Shown: one piece after another, positions 24,601 to 35,334 of the stretch
How positions within the stretch are numbered: position 1 is the first letter of the stretch
Layout of the letters: each line of letters begins with the position of its first letter
Source: Liolophura sinensis
Lineage: Eukaryota; Mollusca; Polyplacophora; Chitonida; Chitonidae
Assembly: GCF_032854445.1 (NCBI RefSeq)
Contig: NC_088299.1
Coordinates: forward strand, 7,354,324 to 7,418,323
DNA: 64,000 nucleotides
Direction: 5' to 3'
The notes under the pieces: generated by a model
What the model saw: only the letters and a program-made list of their open reading frames with translations
Told to the model about the DNA's origin: nothing
The model's database searches: none
Position numbers and translations under genes: made by a program

Positions 24601-24801
24601 GAAGGAGAACAACAGACATCTGATGGAAAACTAGCTTCGGCTCAACCAGATGAAGGAAGAGCCTCTGACAAAGGTGGCGCTGCTACTGCTGCGCCGGACA
24701 ACAGCGATATCTACGTTTGCCAGTACTGCGATCGAGAGTTCATCACATCTGAACAACTTGTATGTCATGAAATGCAGCACCTGATTGGAAACCATTTTGA
24801 G
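18654..24801 (+). CDS. Giant C2H2 zinc-finger protein, main exon (33 fingers)
   Basis: The exon starts after a long T tract and acceptor (gtttacag at 18646-18653) and ends at TTTGAG/GTAAGC (24801). The first in-frame ATG is at 18667; the ATG at 18682 (AAGATGA) has the better start context. An upstream coding exon cannot be excluded, because the frame is open to the acceptor. I count 33 zinc fingers. The first is Cys2-His-Cys; the rest are C2H2 with CPYx or CDYx cores. Linkers are long and variable, not the TGEKP type. An acidic run lies at about 19924-19975, a PLDLS motif at 20365-20379, and a Glu-rich helix at about 22660-22760. The second half has tandem finger pairs (for example 22930-23090 and 23560-23720). 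A nuclear DNA-binding regulator is likely. The arrangement recalls large REST- or ZNF462-type proteins, but I do not identify an orthologue. Confidence 0.96.
20365..20379 (+). other. CtBP-type PLDLS motif in the zinc-finger protein
   Basis: The codons read Pro-Leu-Asp-Leu-Ser in a region without fingers (DQPLDLSMSSPEKTPS). PxDLS is the well-known docking motif for the CtBP co-repressor. Its presence suggests repression, but a five-residue motif can occur by chance. Confidence 0.6.
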
Positions 24802-24842
24802 GTAAGCAAAATTCTAAAGTCATTATATCAGGATCTAAAGTA

Positions 24843-25824
24843 GATCTTAACTTTGACACCTGTTTCGTATAGTATCATTGAGAGGGTGTAATATGCAAAA
24901 ACTGAGTTTAATTTTTTGATTTTAGGCAGGTTCCTCTGGTGTCTTTAGTTTTCTTTGCCGTTAAACAATCTGGATTGTAATGGATTAACTGTCAAATAAA
25001 TGGATGAAAATCCAGTCCTGGGTCTGCATGTATGAACAACATTACAAGCATCCTGTTACCATAGCGACATAATGCCTACAGTGCTAGTTGCCATGGTAGT
25101 TAAGAACACGTAACATTAAGAGAACTTTGTTCAGTTATATCTTGGCATTTCCACTTGTATATATTAGACTCATGCTCACCAGCTACATTACTTGTAACAA
25201 TATGCAGTGTGTTCCTAGGACATTCCTATCCTTCCAGCCTGTGTTAATGTAATATTAGTTCGCAATATGGTTGCACCAGATTGCCTCCCTTGAGATTACT
25301 CTCCCATTTGAATTAGGCAGCCTTAGGACCAAGCTGTGGGTAGTTGAACCCCCTGAAAATGGCTAACCGACAATTTTCCAAGTTAACGAGGCATAGCATT
25401 CAATTTAGTTTAACACCAACCTTCAAGCCCACCATACATGTAAACGTTAAATAATTTTAAAGCTATTCTGAGCAAATTTAATACCCACTCATGAAATACG
25501 TGTACATGTACATTTATTCTCACAAGTACAGCAGACAGAGCCTTCTCCAAACTAAATCAAATATTTATAATATTCGACTTATTAAGATTAAAAACATTGG
25601 ACTAAAATCTCACATTTCTCAGCAACTGATTTCAGGTTTTTCTATATTTCCCTGCCTGGAAATTAGTTGTCACTGTTGCACAATACTTCAGTACGTGAAG
25701 TCCCACTATTCATAGTTTCACTAATTTCTCATTATTTTCATAGCTGCTGTTGTGTGAGAAGGGAGGTAATTCAGAGGAGGTCTGTATAAAGTGGAATTAC
25801 ATATGTTGTATGTTGTTTTGGCAG
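24843..25824 (+). other. Last intron of the zinc-finger gene with possible early poly(A) site
   Basis: The intron is 24802-25824. If it is not spliced, the frame continues 13 codons past the donor to TAG (24841-24843). AATAAA occurs at about 24996, so an alternative short C terminus (ending KSLYQDLK) is possible. No repeats of the major families are present. Confidence 0.4.
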
Positions 25825-25956
25825 GCTAGTCAGCCAGTAGAGTTACCGTCCCCAATGGAGGGGGTGAACACAGAGGCAGAGCCTACAAACCTGACGAACG
25901 TGATTGCTGAGACCACTCCTGGACCAGAAGAAACTGCCATTGTGGTGAAGGTTTAA
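25825..25956 (+). CDS. Giant zinc-finger protein, last exon
   Basis: The acceptor ttttggcag (25816-25824) is in phase with the donor at 24801. The exon adds 43 residues (ASQPVELPSPMEG to ETAIVVKV) and TAA. The tail has no finger and is rich in Glu, Thr and Pro. With the main exon the protein is about 2,088 residues from the ATG at 18667. Confidence 0.9.
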   Translation, partial: ASQPVELPSPMEGVNTEAEPTNLTNVIAETTPGPEETAIVVKV

Positions 25957-26600
25957 TGGGGCAAAGGTTGATGAAACATGTGGCTGGTGTTTAGCGCATG
26001 TGAGATAGTGGGAGACACAGGGCCTTTACTCTGAGGGCAGTCAGTGGACTGTTCACTTGATGTATTACAATGGCCATGCTAGTCAAACCAGAGGATTGTA
26101 CCACTGAAAAAGCACGGGAAGCATTGTGTACCACATTAAAATGGAATGAGGCAGTGCATCTTGTACAAGTCACACAGAAGTGCCACAGTGAAGAGACTGA
26201 AGCACCAGTAGTGACCACATGTCACCGTGAAGTGCCAGTGACCACATCACAGTGATGCACAAGTGACCACGTGTCACAGTGATGCACCAGTGACCAGATG
26301 TCACTGTGAAGTGCCAGTGACCACGTCACAGTGATGCACAAGTGACAACGTGTCACAGTCATGCACCAGTGACCAGATGTCACAGTGAAGTACCAGTGAC
26401 CATGTCACAGTGATGCACAAGTGATCACATGTCACAGTGATGCACCAGTGACCAGATGTCACCGTGATGCACCAGTGACCAGATGTCACAGTGAAGTACC
26501 ACTTGCCACAGTTTTGAAACATTTATTGCTCCTAATTGTTTCCATGTTTTGTTCATTCCATGTCATACTCCCTACAGCGCATGCGTAGCTCTCTACCTTT
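25957..26600 (+). other. 3' UTR of the zinc-finger gene (extent uncertain)
   Basis: Transcribed sequence after the TAA probably includes the tandem repeat at 26177-26515. No convincing AATAAA lies immediately downstream; the nearest clear one is near 27851, so the end is not fixed. Confidence 0.4.
26177..26515 (+). repeat. 27-bp tandem repeat with higher-order period near 80 bp
   Basis: Monomers of the type agtgaccacgtgtcacagtg followed by atgcacc are arranged in threes. The three monomers differ in a regular way (cacgtcacag, acgtgtcacag and agatgtcacag), so the repeat period that matches best is about 79-80 bp. Many units hold CACGTG or CACATG hexamers. Confidence 0.9.
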
Positions 26601-28053
26601 TGCTTTACATCACTGCCACCAATAGACAAGCTTGACCTTTTGAACATGTGAGATTGTTCAGTATTAGCTTCATCACTTGTGTCCTCTTGCAGAAAAATTG
26701 TTTTTCATGTTAGTTAGAATCATGTTGCACATTTTCTAGATAAAGAGAATGCATTTGTATAAAGTGTTATTAGAGGGTTAGGTTGAGACATATTGTTGGT
26801 GTTTTCTGACATCACTCCCTGCCTCATCACCGTGATACCCAGTGACCTCGGCGTTGTTCAAGATTTCTGCACAAAATTTTCTACTGGTGGCAGTGATGTA
26901 GAGTGAAAGTTAGGTAGTGATGCATGCACTGTAAGGAGTGTGTCCTTAAGTTTGCAGACATGATGAAACACTTCAGTCCTGTTGAACATGTACATTTACC
27001 TCTGTGAGCCTATGACTATGCAAAGACTGGTGTACAAGTAGGCCTATACATGATTATGGTCTTGAATATCAACAGTGGTGCATCGGTTAAGAACTTTTTT
27101 TTTGTGTATGGGTCACTGAATTTGTTGGAAAAATTTTAACACTGTGAAACATTTCAGGATGTGTTTGCAAAACTAATATGGACCATCCCAACCTTGTTAA
27201 ATTACACGTTGGCAAAGTTGTGAATTGGCAGATATGTATTTTCCAAACATCCTGTCTTTTTCCCATTGAAGATATGTAATTCAACACCAAAGTGGTTGGT
27301 CTGTGTTTAGTTGTGTTTTTAATGACAATTATTCATATATTTTTTATATTAATTAAACAGGCCAATATTTTAAGGTTATGCAGCATGAATAATAATAGAA
27401 ATTTGAGAGTTTTCCATTTTTGTTTGAGAGAGAACGGTAATATTTTTAAGCGTGTTAAAGCGTGGTATGTCAGTGGTAATCCGCTCATTTAATACATGTA
27501 TGTACTTTGATAAGTGTAAAAAATTTGTCTTGTATAAGTTTTTGTAAGGTTCTGTAAAATTTGTGACAGCTGTTTAAAGGTTTTAATTTCTCTTTCGTAT
27601 CGTATTTGAACCAGTTGTAAGTGGAAGAATTCCTGGTTGTATGTGTACATCAGTCTCACTGTAGTCTGGTTGTTGGAATACCTACATGCAGTGTATCTAT
27701 GGAAACACGTTACACAATCCAACTTGACAAGAATTTCTTCCCAAGGTTAAAATAGAATTAGAAAAGCTTATGTGACATCGCTGGCATCCAGCGTTAATAT
27801 TAGTTTGGTCATCTTCAAACTCCATAGCCTTCCACTAGATTTTATCCAGTGGAATAAATGTGAAAAATCCCTATGAAGTCAGGGTTGTTTCAGGCGTAGT
27901 TTTCAGTGGCTTTTTTTAGCGAGGCTATTTTTTTTGTTTACTTTCACTTATGCTGCAATTTTAGATAATATAATAGTATAATCTGGATGGTTTTGACTCC
28001 ATGTTATCTTAGAACATGTGAAAAAAAAAGCACCCAGCCTCTATATAGCTTGA
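26600..28053. other. Convergent intergenic, no recognisable gene
   Basis: AT-rich DNA between the zinc-finger gene and WDR7. An AATAAA lies near 27851. I saw no exon with coherent splice signals. Confidence 0.5.
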
Positions 28054-28108
28054 ATGAATGATTATGGCTTAACGCCACATCGTCAATATTTCAGCCATAT
28101 CGTGGCGA
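28054..28108 (-). mobile_element. 55-bp solo SINE 3' end (hairpin type D) with perfect 15-bp TSD
   Basis: Read on the minus strand: tcgccacgatatggctgaaa, then tattgacgatgtggcg and ttaagccataatcattcat. The flanking 15-mers ctctatatagcttga (28039-28053 and 28109-28123) are identical. The hairpin arms are 28102-28107 and 28073-28078. Confidence 0.9.
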
Positions 28109-28715
28109 CTCTATATAGCTTGAGGCTGACCTTCTATTTGATATGCCTGAGGAAAGTCATTCACAACTGAAACGGAAAAGGGGCAAGTCTCTGGGCATAC
28201 AGCTGTATGTGGGAAGGGAGGTAACCCTGGGTTTCTAACGTGAGTTGAGACGCACAATCAGGTGTATATGTATTGTCAGTGGGAATAATCCAGGTTAACA
28301 TTACAGTAGATAAGGTGTACATATAACTTCAAAAAGACACCAGGTGTATGACTGATGCTGTGATTGCTCAGCAGTTTGTAGTCTGTGGAAGGTTTACTGA
28401 TTTCATTAGTCAGATCCTCTTATTTATAGAGTCTTCAGTTTTATGATTTTATGGTATATAATCACATGTCCACTCTCCTCAAATGCATTCACATGTAGGG
28501 GTGTTTTTATTGCAAGCCGTACAGTATCAGATTTGTTGAATTTAGGCATCCATATTGCACCTTTATTTTTCAAAATTTTTGAATTTTCAGTGAAATAACG
28601 AAAGCCTGATGTGTGTACATGTAAGTTATGGCACGCAGTCCAAGACCTGTGTTGAATTTCCGTGATTTTCTAAACCAGAACCAGTAATATACATGTATAC
28701 TCATGAATTTTGGTA

Positions 28716-28930
28716 CTGTAATTCTTCAACCTTTTCGCATGCTGACAAAGTCTTTATTCAAGCATATTCTGAAGGCATTATTCTGTGTAGCCGGGTTATT
28801 ATACTTTTTGTGAAGCCTGAAAACTGGCCAATCAAACCAACGTATTTTTGTCGTTAAAGTCAGATAAAAAATTTGCATAAATCTAACTGAAAGTGGATCT
28901 TGCATATGTGAAAAGGTTGAGAAATTGGGG
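28716..28930 (+). mobile_element. TA-target MITE, copy 4 (best preserved)
   Basis: Left end ctgtaattcttcaacctttt, right end aaaggttgagaaattgggg, flanked by TA on both sides (28714-28715 and 28931-28932). The length is 215 bp. There is no coding sequence, so it must rely on a Tc1/mariner-like transposase elsewhere. Confidence 0.88.
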
Positions 28931-29936
28931 TACACTCTCAGTCTGGAGGGTATTGGTTCTTTTGACATTCCATTCTTTTATTGATATTCAAATTTGATCA
29001 AATTTGAAAAGGTACATGCCTGAGCATGTCAAATACCAAGGCTCATATTTATCTAGCATCTTTCAAGAGTTGAGTCAAAAATTCCAACTGCTTAAAAATC
29101 CAAAGTCAGAACAGAAAATAACCGAAATTGTAGCTGGTACATTGTTCTGCAGTAATGTGACTGGTACATTGTTTTGCAGTAAGGAAGCTGTGTACAAATT
29201 TGACTTCTTCAAGCAAAACACTTTAAATGCAGCTGTGGTGGAATTTTGACTTGAATCTTAAAACGTTTGATAAATGTGGCCCCAGGCGTTTAAGATAGAT
29301 CTGTTTATCCTTGGTCAAAGATTTTACAAATTAGGGAATGATGTAGTGCATGCAGGTGTATAGATGTAGGTAGAAATGGTGATGGAACTATGCCTCTCTC
29401 TCCTGCCCCATTACAAATGCTGATATTTTTGTACTGCCATTTAGTGCTACTGGTACTTTGTCAATAAACATGATTCAATTTGCAAAAGTTAGTCTTCAGA
29501 ATTTTTTGTGACCTCAGTCATGTAGGGCAGTTATAGTTGTATGTACGCAATCCCCCCTCCCACTCTCCCTCCCCCCAAAAGGTAAATGTATAAATACGAT
29601 AGGCGTTATTCTGATGAGTAATGTTAGCCATGCATTGTACAGCGATGTCCTGCCCAAGACAGGTGTTGTCGATGCCTGTCTGTGAATAGAACATGGTCTG
29701 TGTGGTCTGTATAGTCTGGTTAAACTTCTTCGCCACGGCTGGTCAGACCTGGAAATGGTACCAGATGGTGCTGAATGCCTGAATGACTGCGAATCCAGAT
29801 GTGTTTACAAAGTTCTGAATTTGAGTGTGCATTCTGTATGGGTAGCCCCTTTGGCTGTATTCAAAAGTCGCAAAAATTGTTGTAGTACAACAAATAGCTA
29901 GTGTAGTTCTATTTAAAAACAATTTTCAAAAAACCG
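28931..29936. other. Intergenic, no recognisable gene
   Basis: Contains an AATAAA at about 29463, a C-rich run (29552-29577, minus-strand G-rich) and no exon I can support. Confidence 0.45.
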
Positions 29937-30271
29937 ACCAGCCCGGATAGCACAGTTGGTAGAGCGTCTGCTTTGGGACCGGTAGATCCAGGATCAATCC
30001 TTGATTGAGTCACACCTAAGACTTTAAAAGTCTGGCGCTCAGCATGAAGGGGATAGTGCAACGACTGGTTGACCTGTATCAGTATAATGGCGGGGCGGGC
30101 GGCTTACTTGCCTTCGGTAAGTCGTCTCCGTGAAGCAGCACTAAATAAAAGAGCGGTGGAAATCCGTCCTGCAACAAGGAGGCACATTATACGTACATGT
30201 ACCCTAAGGATTCCTTCGTCGTCATATGACTGAAAAATTGTTTAGTACAACGTTAAACCTCAAGCACTCAC
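29937..30271 (+). mobile_element. Full-length SINE family B (335 bp)
   Basis: The tRNA-like head has cccggatagcacagttggta with gagcg (A box) and tccaggatcaatcc (B-box-like). The body runs through cagtataatggcgggg, aaataaaagagcggtgga and aaggaggcacattata. The 3' end is the hairpin (cgtcgt, gactgaaaaattg, acaacg) and taaacctcaagcactcac. Flanks tcaaaaaaccg and tcaaaaaactg (29926-29936 and 30272-30282) match in 10 of 11 bases. Confidence 0.9.
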
Positions 30272-30283
30272 TCAAAAAACTGC

Positions 30284-31796
30284 GCACATAAATCGTTCAA
30301 TATTTTAATATGAAAAAAAAAATAGCCATTGAGGATTTTAACAAAATGTTGGTGGATTTCCTGTCAACAGTGTGAACTGTGCAGCTTGTTTCAGGCTGAA
30401 ATAAAATCTACCATTTCGAAGTATTTGAGGGATATTCTCTCGTCAGCATGAGGGGAACAAAATAATAACCTTCCAAACATGAATTCTGGAAGGACTGACT
30501 GAACATGTACCCTACTTCATCCATCCAAATAATGACATGTTAATCTTTGCCTCTGTGTAACCATGCACTAAGTTTTAACTGAGAATCCCTTTTTGAAAAA
30601 CCGTATTAATTCACAAAACTCGGTATAAAATAGGTCAAGTTTGTTGAAAATGGAAAAAAACCCCAAGGCTTGATCTGTAACATGTCATGATAAAAAAAAA
30701 AGTTTGCCTAACTAATGAGTGACAGACTGACTGGTTGATGAGGTGTAAACCTATCTGCATCCAATACCAGCATATGTGAAGAACACCAAATACTTTAACA
30801 ACTAAATATATGTAAAGCAGAAAACAGCACTTTTTTATGGGATTGTTACAATTTATTATCACAGAATAATAAAGGTCTACCGGTATTGGTAATAACGCTG
30901 GGGTGGGTGTCATGATTTCCCCATAGTATATATACAATATACTCATCTACAAAGACATTCATTGTGCTAATAGTCCAGAATGCTGATTCCTATTACGGCC
31001 TACTACTGGCTATTGTTGTGCATTTACAGATTGCACTCAGACTGGAGTCCAACGGAGATAAATTAGCCGTGTTGCCTGAAATAAAATATTTATTACTGTT
31101 CTTAAGAACTATGGCTATTAAAGATGAAGTACTGGTACTTTTCTCAACTTCCCAAAACACTGAGCATGGTTGATCTTAGTGCCTTGTATAGCAATGGCAT
31201 GGTCTTCATACTTTCTGCTAGATAACCAGATATCACTGCAGGCTATCCAAATGAAATTTCCGAGGAGGAAGAAAATAAATTTAATGCGTTACAAGGACGG
31301 CTCGGATACGTAAAGGGAGAAAACTGTGTCAGTACACCAGACGCACCTTTAAATACCAATGTAATTCTCATCATTCATCAAATGAATAAGTAGTTTGGCA
31401 AAATTGACAAAGGATTTTAGGGTGGGTGACAAAATTTACTTAAAAGCATTGTGAATTAATATGGTGCTTTTAAAGGAATCGGCACATGATCAGAGCACCT
31501 CACAGGCAAAGATCCAGTAACATTAATGTGTAGTAGCAACTACTTCATTTTGAAGGTACCTGTAAATTCAGGTTCAACCAGGCTGCTAACTTAAATACCG
31601 AGTTCATGTAATGTACATGTAAAAACTTCAAAGCTGAAATAATCTGCCATACAGTTGTGTATCAGGCACAAACTGATAATTACCATAAGTGCTATCATGG
31701 TACTTTTACTGAGTTACAGAGGCTAAAGGAAACGACCTCAAAGAAATGATACAATCAAGCGCAATGTACTACTTCTGGACATTAGTACATCCATAT
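30284..31796. other. Intergenic, no recognisable gene
   Basis: AT-rich, with scattered homopolymers. It may include the distal 3' UTR of WDR7 on the minus strand, but nothing fixes that. Confidence 0.4.
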
Positions 31797-31872
31797 CAGA
31801 ACATGTTTAAGATTCTAACATGTCCCAAATCAGAACATGTTTAAGATTGGAACATGTCCAAGATCAGTACAT
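31797..31872 (+). repeat. Small imperfect tandem repeat
   Basis: Repeats of cagaacatgtttaagatt and ggaacatgtccaagatcag (two to four units) occur in a row, each with an acatgt core. Confidence 0.75.
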
Positions 31873-33109
31873 CAGGCTTATGTTATAAATACCCAAACGT
31901 ACACTAATGATTGTTACAGTAAACATTTCAATTTGTTGGTGAGGCCAGAGAATTGTAAATGTACACATTTGACACTGAATGGTATGATAGGGTCAGCCTA
32001 CGAATGGAAAGAGACTTCAAGAGGAAATACTTTGTATAGCATATGTACAATATACATCAACTTAACAGGAATTCATGATTACCTTCGAATTATTTACATA
32101 ATCAATTCACAAATCACAATGAATTGCACAGAAATCACCGAAATAATGGACAAAGTTTCATTTGAAGATTGCACTTGACTTTCTTTCAATTTAATGAATG
32201 GGTCAGATAATACTGAATCACTTTACAAAGGAATATAGTCATTGGTCCACTCTACACTTTGAGAAAACAAAAAACAAAAAACTAATACACACTTAATGAG
32301 AGAAGAAACAATTGTGTAGACACTAACAGTTGTTTTAATAAACATGTATGACATAAACTAGACACAGGAGAGTGTAACTAAAACTCTTGTGAGATCATGG
32401 GTTGCCAGTTGAAGGAGTCAAGGTCACTACAAGGTCATGACTTTCAGAAACAAACAGAAAACAGAGACAAGCAATGGTGTTTTAAATAAGTATCATTGTC
32501 CATATTCATCAAGTTCAGTTTTCACTGTACTTTTAAAAAATAAGCTACAAGAACACATTTTTTTCAGAATGACTAGACTGGATTGTGCTCCTGGTACATG
32601 TGTTAAGAGATTGATTCCAGAGAAAAATGGCTACAATACTGCACTTCTCATGTCCTGCTTTACTATACTTTTATGTTCACAAAGCCAATCTAATAAACAG
32701 GCTTGCAACTTTCCTGTCATACAAGACATCATAAGATTCAGCTAATTTAAAATGATCCATATTTATAGCTTTAGTGTCAAATGACAAATGATCTGAAAAT
32801 TGACTTCAGTCTTTTCATCGGCGCAACATACAATGGCAACTGGATAATGCCCCTAATGTTTGCTGGAGACTAGGGGGAGATAACCCAGTAGATCATGTGA
32901 AAACACCGACACTAAAATTGTGTAAATGTCACAAATTAATAACGCTAGGAAATCAGAACTATGTGTAACACACTCTCACTCACTCTCTTGTACAAAATGA
33001 TATAAAATCTGGAATGATAAAACCTATAACACACAACAAAAATACATTTTTGAAATATTTCCTTCTTCATACATAAGTGTATAAACAAGCCTATAACATA
33101 CACCTCTAT

Positions 33110-33115
33110 TTTATT
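33110..33115 (-). promoter_or_regulatory. Possible poly(A) signal of WDR7 (AATAAA on minus strand)
   Basis: AATAAA on the minus strand lies about 830 bases after the WDR7 stop. The 3' UTR would then hold the CA/TA microsatellite. Other hexamers exist further downstream, so this is only a candidate. Confidence 0.35.
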
Positions 33116-33284
33116 ACTGCACTCCTTTGGGATGTCACTGTGCAAGCCCAAAAAGATAACGTGGAATTCAAGCTGAAAGTATATGTACAAATGTGCATTT
33201 AGGCTAAACGTTGATAACGAAATAATATTTTACAATGAACACACTTTCAATGAAAAGCCATAACTTTCATACACATAATACAAT

Positions 33285-33296
33285 ACACAAACACAA

Positions 33297-33351
<55 letters not shown>
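33285..33351. repeat. (AC)n then (AT)n microsatellite
   Basis: About 26 bases of AC repeats pass directly into about 40 bases of AT repeats. It lies inside the probable WDR7 3' UTR. Confidence 0.98.
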
Positions 33352-33354
<3 letters not shown>

Positions 33355-33948
33355 TATATGTACCAGCAATGTCTCATAATGCTGTGAGTTTTACAGGTAC
33401 CTTCTCTCAACAGCTAAAATGAGCCTCCATACATTTAGCACATGCAGTACTTTAACCACAATGTCTTTTCAAATGACAAATAAAGCACCATCCTAGCAAA
33501 ACAACCACAACTTTTCCACCCAATATGTCATCTACTTAGTGACTTACTGAACGCTTTCGCACTGTATAAGTTGACCTAATACTAATTGCCATTCAAAAAC
33601 GCAAGTGCCACTTTATCCTCAAGAAAGGCAGGGCGTTTCTGACCTCTACATGTAGGTTACAGCAATGTTAAGCGCAAAGGTTCACCGTAGGAGATGGTCT
33701 TAATTAAAATTAAATTAATTAATTGAACTTTTAACATGTAAGTTTACATGGTAACCAATCAGTTACCTTGGTTATTTGTCAGTCAACATGGTAAGAAGAC
33801 AATTACCTCAGCTCCTGTTAGTTACTAAACTAACAAGTCCATTACCCTGGTTACCCCTCAGTTACACTCACTCCTGCATGTTATGTGGGACATAAGCAGT
33901 TTCCCTGGCTACACGTCAGTTACCATGGGAATGTGTCTGTTACCATGG

Positions 33949-34134
33949 TTAAACAGAGTACTTTGTCTCCTTGCCGTCCACGGTCAGCAGCACCATGGTG
34001 CGGTTATCCACCCACACAAGGCGCACCATTTTCAGCAGGTTTGTCAGCGGGTTCACAGTCAGCGGAGGAGTGTTGGAGGTTTTTACACATTTCGTCTGCT
34101 GAGAACCAATACCGAACAATGAAGAGGAGCCTGT
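33949..34134 (-). CDS. WDR7: WDR7 last exon
   Basis: The acceptor tttcag precedes 34134; the exon encodes 61 residues (model 1239-1299) from TGSSSLFGIG to GKETKYSV, then TAA at 33949-33951. It holds VRLVWVDNRTMVLLTVDGKE, the end of the last WD blade. The nearby AG at 34132-34131 would break the frame, so 34134 is chosen. Confidence 0.9.
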   Translation of the reverse strand, partial: TGSSSLFGIGSQQTKCVKTSNTPPLTVNPLTNLLKMVRLVWVDNRTMVLLTVDGKETKYSV

Positions 34135-34192
34135 CTGAAAGAATGAAAAAAAAAACACACATCGCAAAAAAAGGCTGAGAATTGCAAGTGAC

Positions 34193-34392
34193 TGAGTGCT
34201 TGACATTCTTTTATCTAGTGCTACTTCCCTGAGACGACTTACCGAAGGCAAGTAAACTGCCCCACTATACTGATACAGGTCCATCAGTTGTTGCACTATC
34301 CCCTTAATTCTGAATGCCAAGCAAAGCCGCTACAATTTCCTCTTTTAAGGTCTTAGGTATGACCTGACCCAGGGTTGACCTTGGATGTACCA
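34193..34392 (-). mobile_element. SINE family B copy with internal deletion
   Basis: Read on the minus strand it runs from a diverged head (tccaaggtcaaccctgggtc) through tttgcttggcattcagaatt, aggggatagtgcaacaactg and ataaaagaatg to tcaagcactcagtc. The stretch that holds the 3' hairpin in other copies is missing (about 115 bp). It lies in the last WDR7 intron. Confidence 0.75.
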
Positions 34393-34657
34393 CCCCCAAG
34401 TAAATCTAACACATGTTGCAATGTTTTTTTTTCATAACTGAAGACTGAGTAGGACAAAAACTCCACATACCTACCATTTATGCAGTCCATCACAGTCAGC
34501 CCTTATACAATATGGTTACTTTACAATAAGGAGTGAGTGTAACTTATTACGGTTACTTTCATCAAGTTTTGTTTAGAGCTCATGTAACCTCAGAATAAAC
34601 AGGTCATGTGATACATAGTACATGTCAAGCATGAACATCATCAGCTTAACATCACAG

Positions 34658-34903
34658 AATATTTATTTATATGTCTGGCGTTTCACGCCGTACTCAAGAA
34701 AATTTCACTTATACAATGGCGGCCAGCACTATGGTGGGAGGAAACTGGGCAGAGCCTCAAGGAAATCCATGACCATCCGCAAGCTGCTGACAGAACTTCC
34801 CAAGTCTGGCCTGTGAGGAAGCCAGCATACACTCATAGTGACTGCATTGGTGAGAGGCTATTGGGTCAATGCGCTGCACTAGTGCGCTAACCACCTCGGT
34901 CAA
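34658..34903 (-). mobile_element. SINE family A, nearly full length
   Basis: Minus-strand order: accgaggtggttagcgcact (A-box-like), gcaatgcagtcactatgagt (B-box region), gctggcttcctcac, cccagtttcctcccaccata, hairpin tail and ataaatata end. No clear target duplication is seen. Confidence 0.85.
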
Positions 34904-34967
34904 AGAAGACTCCCCCCCCCACCACATTATAGATCATAAAGTTTCCCACTTGTCCGCTAAAACTTAC

Positions 34968-35072
34968 CTGCCAAAACTTGAGCTTACTGTCCACATGGGA
35001 GTAGGACGCCAGGTACTTGCCATCCGGTGAGAAGCTGACAGCAATGACTGCACCTTTATGGGCTGGAATCAC
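34968..35072 (-). CDS. WDR7: WDR7 exon with WD blade motif
   Basis: 35 codons in phase 0 (model 1204-1238), from VIPAHKGAVIAVSFSPDGKY to KLKFWQ. The GH/AH-to-FW spacing is that of a WD40 repeat. Borders: acceptor ttgacag, donor CAG/GTAAG. Confidence 0.95.
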
Positions 35073-35239
35073 CTGTCAACATGGACAATAAGAGGTTATG
35101 TGTCAATCACATGTACGTTCATATTCACAAAATCTTGTTTATTCTTCAACTGGCATCATCATACTGATCTTTCACATCATATTAGCATGTGTTGTTTATT
35201 TATTTATTTATTATATTATCTTACTCATTCAACATCAAT

Positions 35240-35298
35240 CGCCACGATATGGCTGAAATATTGCTGATGTGGCGTTAAGCCATAATCATCCATTCATT
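35240..35298 (+). mobile_element. 59-bp solo SINE 3' end (hairpin type D) with TSD
   Basis: It reads cgccacgatatggctgaaat, then attgctgatgtggcg and ttaagccataatc with a CATT repeat end. Flanks cattcaacatcaat and cattcaacatccat (35226-35239 and 35299-35312) match in 13 of 14. The hairpin arms are 35240-35245 and 35269-35274. Confidence 0.85.
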
Positions 35299-35334
35299 CA
35301 TTCAACATCCATCAAAACAGGCACAAAATGCCCA

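Noticed and set aside
29939-30010. tRNA-like sequence (A box and B box)
   Set aside because: It is joined to a SINE body and tail and lacks a foldable acceptor stem; it is a SINE head, not a tRNA gene.
31837-32178. 113-codon plus-strand frame
   Set aside because: The composition is like neighbouring AT-rich DNA. It is downstream of WDR7 on the other strand, with no domain and no splice context.
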